A stretch of 64,000 nucleotides of DNA, taken from assembly GCA_021323695.1 (NCBI GenBank), contig JAJPKN010000055.1:62001-126000 (forward strand). Direction: 5' to 3'. Below, one piece after another: positions 60,313-64,000 of the stretch. The stretch's first letter is position 1; the number at the start of each line of letters is the position of its first letter. The position numbers and the translations under genes were made by a program. The notes below the pieces were generated by a model, which was not told the origin of the DNA, did not search any database, and saw only the letters and a list, made by a program, of their open reading frames with translations. This stretch comes from Actinomycetota bacterium (lineage in GTDB: Bacteria > Actinomycetota > Acidimicrobiia > Acidimicrobiales > Palsa-688).

Positions 60313-60385
60313 GCTAGGTGGCGCTGGCCGCCTTGGCCCAGGGGCCTTGAGCCGGCCCGCCCGGTAGGCTAGATGGCGCTGGCCG
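60309..60385. repeat. 22-bp direct repeat covering both stops of a convergent pair
   Basis: Copies at 60309-60330 and 60364-60385 share GTAGGCTAG and TGGCGCTGGCCG with one mismatch between them. Copy 1 contains the TAG of the cupredoxin gene; copy 2 contains the TAG of the GT-C-like gene on the minus strand. Confidence 0.85.
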
Positions 60386-62351
60386 GCGGCAGGTGGGCCC
60401 ACATATAGGTGCTGCCGTTCTGGGCGGGTGGCTCTCCCAGCAACGAGGTGACCCAGCTCACGAGTTGGGCTTGGCCAGCGGCCGTCATAATGGGGACGGA
60501 CCACTGCCAAGGGCTGACTATGACCTCGCTAACCCCCATGGCCTGGATCTCGGCGGCTACCTCCCGGCGCAAGGCCGGCGTTATGGCTGGTAGGGGTGCC
60601 CCAGGTGTGCCCACGGTGAGCAGCACGTCGCTGGGGGTATAGGCGGAGTTGGTGCCGGTCATGCCGGTGGCGCTGGGCATGGTGTAGCAAAAGCCCGCCT
60701 CGGCCTGCCAGCGCAGGTTCAGCTCGTCGGTGGCCGGCAGCACCAAGACGGTCGGGGGTGCCCCGGGGCGCGAGGCGGGCGCTGCCGGGTGGGGGCAGGC
60801 CCACCCGGTAGTGAACGCGGCCAGCGAGGGGCTGGCCACGTAGGGGAAGTTGACCACCGGGGCGATAGCCGCCAGGCCCAGGACGCTGAGGCCCCAGCCG
60901 GCCCCCTTGGCTGGCCAACGGGCGCGCCGGCCCAGCAGCTCGGTAAGCCCGAGGGCCAGGACGAAGCCGACGCCGAAGAACATTACGAGCGCGAAGCGGT
61001 CCGGCAGCAGGTTGTGGAACAGGGGCAGCCTTTGCAGGTAGTCGTCCGGTAGCGGCACCGGCAACCCGTGCTGCGAGGAGCTGACGTGGCCGGCGAAGTG
61101 CAGGGTCGGGCCCATCGAGAGCAGGGCCGTCCCGGCGGCCACCGCCAGGGCCACCCAGGTGGCCTTGCGCCGGCGGGCCACTATGAGCGAGATGACGAGC
61201 AGGACGAGCAGGGGGATGCCGATGTAGGCCCCCTCCTCGGACCCGTTGCCGGTGAAGTGGGCCAGGCCCGGTGCCGGAGGTGCCCAAGGCACCAGCTGGG
61301 CCCAGCGTGGTGACAGCTGGGTCATGTTGGTGGGCAGGAAGAAGTTCAGCAGGTCGGTCACGTAGACGTTGTAGGGGTGGGTGTCCTGGACCCGGCCGGG
61401 CCCCAGGTACTGGTAGGCCAGGAACGGGGCGGACAGGACGGCGAAGACCGCACCCCCCAGGACCAGGCCGCTGGCGGCGTGGCGGAGACGAGGCAGGACG
61501 ACGCGGCGGTGGTTGATGGCCAACAGGACGAGCACACCGATGAGGGCCGCCACCGCCTCCATGGCCAGGACCTCTTCGCCGGTCAGCAGTTGGGCCCAGG
61601 CCAGCAGGCCGAGGAGCAGGCCGTCGCGCCACCACGGGCCCTGCTGTACCACGAGCAGGCGGTCGAGCAGCACGAGGACCAGGGGCACGCTCATCAGCAC
61701 GACCTGGGCCAGGTGGCCGACGGACTGGGACGCGACGGCAGGGGAGAAGCCGAACACGAGGCCGCCCACGACCGAGGGTGCCGGCGCCGCCCAGCGCCGG
61801 AAGGCGATGTAGGCGAAGGTGGTGCTGAGGGCAGGCGCGGCGGTCATGAGGACGTTGTAGGACAGGACCGGCCCCCCCAGCAGCGTGAGGGGCGACACGA
61901 GCAAGCTGGGCAGGAGGGCCGAAGTGTTCCACATCAGGTTGATGCCCTTGGGGAAGCCCACGTATATGCTGTGCAGAGGGTTGAGGCCGTGGCCCAAGGC
62001 GAACGGCACCCAGGAAAGGAACCAGCTGTACTCGTCGGCGTCCCCCCAGACCCCCATGTGGTCAGTGGTCGGGTAGCGCCAGGCGTGGCGGTACAGCAAG
62101 GCAGCCAGGAGGCAGGAGGACACTAGGACCAGCCAGGTTTCCCTCCCGGCCCGTCCCCGGGCCGGTGCCACCGGCCGGGCCGGGGACAGGTGGCGGGGCA
62201 GCCAGAACGGCTCTACGGCGGCAGCCGCCACCGGGCCGGTGGCCGGCTCCACGGTGGTGGGGCCCCCAAGGCCCTGGCCGCGTCGGCGAACTGAGGGCCG
62301 CCGCCTCAGCAGGGCGCTTACACGCTGGCGAGCAGGAGCTGGAACTTCCAC
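60369..62351 (-). CDS. Polytopic membrane protein, GT-C glycosyltransferase-like
   Basis: 660 residues with about ten hydrophobic helices (for example TWLVLVSSCLLAALLYRHAW and LIVARRRKATWVALAVAAGT), a basic N-terminal tail of about 65 residues and a C-terminal extracytoplasmic domain of about 140 residues. The first external loop carries acidic residues in HMGVWGDADEYSWFLSW, the position where GT-C enzymes place their catalytic Asp/Glu. That suggests transfer of sugars from a polyprenyl-phosphate donor, but I cannot name a family. GTG start at 62351; no clear ribosome-binding site. It is not part of the copper island by orientation. Confidence 0.65.
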   Translation of the reverse strand: MEVPAPARQRVSALLRRRPSVRRRGQGLGGPTTVEPATGPVAAAAVEPFWLPRHLSPARPVAPARGRAGRETWLVLVSSCLLAALLYRHAWRYPTTDHMGVWGDADEYSWFLSWVPFALGHGLNPLHSIYVGFPKGINLMWNTSALLPSLLVSPLTLLGGPVLSYNVLMTAAPALSTTFAYIAFRRWAAPAPSVVGGLVFGFSPAVASQSVGHLAQVVLMSVPLVLVLLDRLLVVQQGPWWRDGLLLGLLAWAQLLTGEEVLAMEAVAALIGVLVLLAINHRRVVLPRLRHAASGLVLGGAVFAVLSAPFLAYQYLGPGRVQDTHPYNVYVTDLLNFFLPTNMTQLSPRWAQLVPWAPPAPGLAHFTGNGSEEGAYIGIPLLVLLVISLIVARRRKATWVALAVAAGTALLSMGPTLHFAGHVSSSQHGLPVPLPDDYLQRLPLFHNLLPDRFALVMFFGVGFVLALGLTELLGRRARWPAKGAGWGLSVLGLAAIAPVVNFPYVASPSLAAFTTGWACPHPAAPASRPGAPPTVLVLPATDELNLRWQAEAGFCYTMPSATGMTGTNSAYTPSDVLLTVGTPGAPLPAITPALRREVAAEIQAMGVSEVIVSPWQWSVPIMTAAGQAQLVSWVTSLLGEPPAQNGSTYMWAHLPPASAI

Positions 62352-62432
62352 GCTAGCCGGGTGACCTTAGCACTCCCGGGTTCCCAGCCGCTCGGGCACC
62401 GGCCCGTGAGCCATGCCGGCGGTGCCTGCTGC

Positions 62433-63554
62433 TCACCCGCTGGACCGGGCTGGCACCTCCCGGCGGGCCACGCCGGTATAGGCCGAAAGGGGCCGGATCA
62501 GGGCGTTGTCGGACAGTTGTTCCATCACGTGGGCGGTCCAGCCCACGACCCGGCTCATGACGAATATCGGGGTGAACGTGGGGGTGTCGAAGCCCATCAG
62601 GTGGTAGGCGGGGCCGGTCACGTAGTCCACGTTCGGGTAGAGGCCCTTGGCCTCCCGCACCGCCGCTTCGAGCCGGTGGTACAGCGCCATCAGGCGGCGG
62701 CCTTCTTCGCTGTGGCGGGCCAGTTGGGCGAGGGCCTCGTACATGGCCGGCACCCGGCTGTCACCGTGCTTGTAAACCCGGTGGCCGAAGCCCATCACCT
62801 TGCGCCCGGCGCCCAGGGTGGCCGCCAGCCACGGCTCCACTCGGTCAACGCTCCCGATCTCGGCGAACATGGCCATCACGGCCTCGTTGGCACCCCCGTG
62901 CAAGGGGCCCTTCAGGGCGCCGATGGCGCCTGTCACCGCGGAGTACAGGTCGGAAAGGGTGGAACTGATGACCCGGGCCGCGAAAGTGGAGGCATTGAAG
63001 CCGTGCTCGGCGTAGAGGACCAACGACGTCTCGAAGCACCGGAGGGCTTCGGGCCCGGGCACCGACCCGAAGCACATGTGGAAAAAGTTCTCGCTGTAGC
63101 TCAAGCCCGGGTCGGGCGCGATCGCCTCCAGCCCGTGGCGGCGGCGCTGGTCCATTGCCACCACGGTCGGCATCTTGGCCAGCAGGCCGAGGGAGCTCTG
63201 CTGGTTGCCCTCGGGGCCCGAGGGCGGCGACGGCTCCGACGCGCCCAGCCAACTGGCGGCGGTACGGGCAACGTCCATCGGGTGGCAGCTGAGCGGCAGG
63301 CCGGCGACCACTTCGGCCAAGCCCTCCGGCAGGTCCCGCTGCGAGCGTTCAGCCTGCTCGAAGGCGGACAGCTGCGCCCGGTCAGGCAGCTCCCCGTGCC
63401 AGAGCAGGTAGGCAACTTCCTCGAAGCGGCAGGACGCGGCCAGCTCGGGCGCCGGGTAGCCGCGGTACAGCAGCGTCCCCGTCTGTTCGTCTATGGACGA
63501 GATGGCCGTGGTCCCGGCCACGACACCGGCCAACCCCCGCTGTACTTCGCTCAT
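62433..63554 (-). CDS. prpC: 2-methylcitrate synthase (citrate synthase family)
   Basis: 373-residue type I citrate-synthase fold enzyme. It joins propionyl-CoA and oxaloacetate to 2-methylcitrate in propionate catabolism. Active-site segments are GPLHGGANEAVMAM (His), VMGFGHRVYKHGDSR (His) and the late Asp in GFDTPTFTPIFVM. The N-terminal ISSIDEQTGTLLYRGYP is shared with citrate synthases. The methylcitrate role is inferred from the adjacent methylisocitrate lyase gene just upstream in the same direction. ATG 63554 follows AGGTGGG; a GTG two codons earlier directly abuts the prpB stop. It could also act as citrate synthase. Confidence 0.88.
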   Translation of the reverse strand: MSEVQRGLAGVVAGTTAISSIDEQTGTLLYRGYPAPELAASCRFEEVAYLLWHGELPDRAQLSAFEQAERSQRDLPEGLAEVVAGLPLSCHPMDVARTAASWLGASEPSPPSGPEGNQQSSLGLLAKMPTVVAMDQRRRHGLEAIAPDPGLSYSENFFHMCFGSVPGPEALRCFETSLVLYAEHGFNASTFAARVISSTLSDLYSAVTGAIGALKGPLHGGANEAVMAMFAEIGSVDRVEPWLAATLGAGRKVMGFGHRVYKHGDSRVPAMYEALAQLARHSEEGRRLMALYHRLEAAVREAKGLYPNVDYVTGPAYHLMGFDTPTFTPIFVMSRVVGWTAHVMEQLSDNALIRPLSAYTGVARREVPARSSG

Positions 63555-63560
63555 GCCCAC

Positions 63561-64000
63561 CTACCTGACCGAAGCGTCGAAATCGACATATCCCTGGTAA
63601 CCAAGCAGGTCATAGAGCTGCGCCCTGGTCTGCATCTGGCCGGTTAGCCCCTTTTGCGTGCCCTCCTGGGCCAGCACGGCCAGAGAACGTTGGACCGCTC
63701 CCATCGCCATGCGCAGCAAGGTGACCGGGTAGACCACAACGTTCACCCCGATGTCCGCCAGCGTCGTGGTGCTCAGCAGCTCGGTCTTGCCGAACTCGGT
63801 CATGTTGGCCAGTATGGGCGCGCTGACTGCTTTGCGGAACGCGTCGAGCTCGGCCGCGTCGGCGAGGGCTTCGGGGAAAATGAGGTCGGCGCCCGCGTCC
63901 AGGTAGGACTTCGCCCTCTCGATGGCCCCCCTCAAGCCCTCCGAGGCCCGGGCGTCGGTCCGGGCGCAGATGACAAAGTCCGGGTCGCGCCGGGCCGCGA
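63561..64000 (-). CDS. prpB: 2-methylisocitrate lyase, C-terminal part (gene runs off right edge)
   Basis: About 146 C-terminal residues of a PEP-mutase/isocitrate-lyase superfamily enzyme that splits 2-methylisocitrate into pyruvate and succinate. DPDFVICARTDARASEGL, the DAGADLIFPEAL barrel strand, ANMTEFGKTELLS and the ending AQLYDLLGYQGYVDFD are typical of PrpB. The frame is open to the window edge, so the start and the KKCGH-type catalytic loop lie outside. It precedes prpC by six bases to the chosen start, forming a methylcitrate-cycle operon for propionyl-CoA. Confidence 0.9.
   Translation of the reverse strand, partial: AARRDPDFVICARTDARASEGLRGAIERAKSYLDAGADLIFPEALADAAELDAFRKAVSAPILANMTEFGKTELLSTTTLADIGVNVVVYPVTLLRMAMGAVQRSLAVLAQEGTQKGLTGQMQTRAQLYDLLGYQGYVDFDASVR

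Noticed and set aside
48684..60385. Integrative element bounded by tRNA-Leu
   Set aside because: I found no copy of the tRNA 3' end at the right side and no integrase or transfer gene. Kept only as a composition remark.

Overview
The window is dense, very GC-rich bacterial DNA with GTG and TTG starts, stop/start overlaps and no intergenic gap over 300 bases. A DUF3499 protein, a DUF5719 protein beside a GT2/membrane protein, a fabD-fabH-acpP-fabF cluster, an F420-type (DDN-family) reductase and many leaderless-type promoters point to Actinobacteria. An Acidimicrobiia-like lineage is my best guess, but this is inference and no rRNA is present to confirm it. Many starts lie 6-8 nt downstream of a TANNNT -10 hexamer with no Shine-Dalgarno site, and this was used to choose several start codons.

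Layout. 1-7,049: envelope polysaccharide genes (GT4 glycosyltransferase cut by the left edge, NAD-dependent sugar epimerase/dehydratase, giant GT2 plus membrane protein, DUF5719 protein). 7,062-13,913: housekeeping genes (ftsH, DUF3499, gltD without gltB, MTH1187-type protein, a lone hypF). 14,028-17,696: a surface-signalling operon (secreted beta-propeller, ECF sigma factor, one-pass membrane protein with an external IPT/TIG domain). 17,848-22,376: a four-gene 2-oxoacid oxidoreductase with a GltD-like flavoprotein/ferredoxin subunit. 22,490-28,719: an oligopeptide-type ABC transporter whose two ATPases are fused in one gene converging on the permease and binding-protein genes. 28,876-34,700: glucose-dehydrogenase-like MDR enzyme, YqgE, TypA/BipA, UbiB/ABC1 kinase and Bcp peroxiredoxin. 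34,744-38,609: type II fatty-acid cluster in which FabD carries a lipoyl/biotinyl-like C-terminal domain. 38,691-47,915: nitrobindin, then a LacI-controlled glycan locus (GH127, GH31, two sugar permeases, binding protein, no ATPase). 48,085-50,281: DDN-type reductase, tRNA-Leu(CAA), rmuC. 50,416-51,885: RCC1 propeller.

51,791-60,312 is a compact copper/thiol-redox island: DoxX, SHOCT protein, a csoR remnant, an OmpR-type regulator and a frameshifted sensor kinase, a composite cupredoxin gene, CcdA, a membrane-anchored CEPC redoxin, a CGLC glutaredoxin-like protein, intact CsoR and a Met-rich cupredoxin. Three palindromes of one design (6-bp arm, 3-bp spacer, 6-bp arm) fit CsoR operators and lie upstream of the doxX, SHOCT and csoR/cupredoxin genes. 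I infer that copper relieves CsoR and switches on an extracytoplasmic copper-binding and disulfide-handling pathway.

60,369-64,000 holds a GT-C-like membrane protein and the methylcitrate pair prpC and prpB (prpB cut by the right edge). A recurring oddity is short tandem duplication of gene 3' ends that includes the stop codon (five clear loci). No CRISPR array, insertion sequence, integrase or rRNA was seen.
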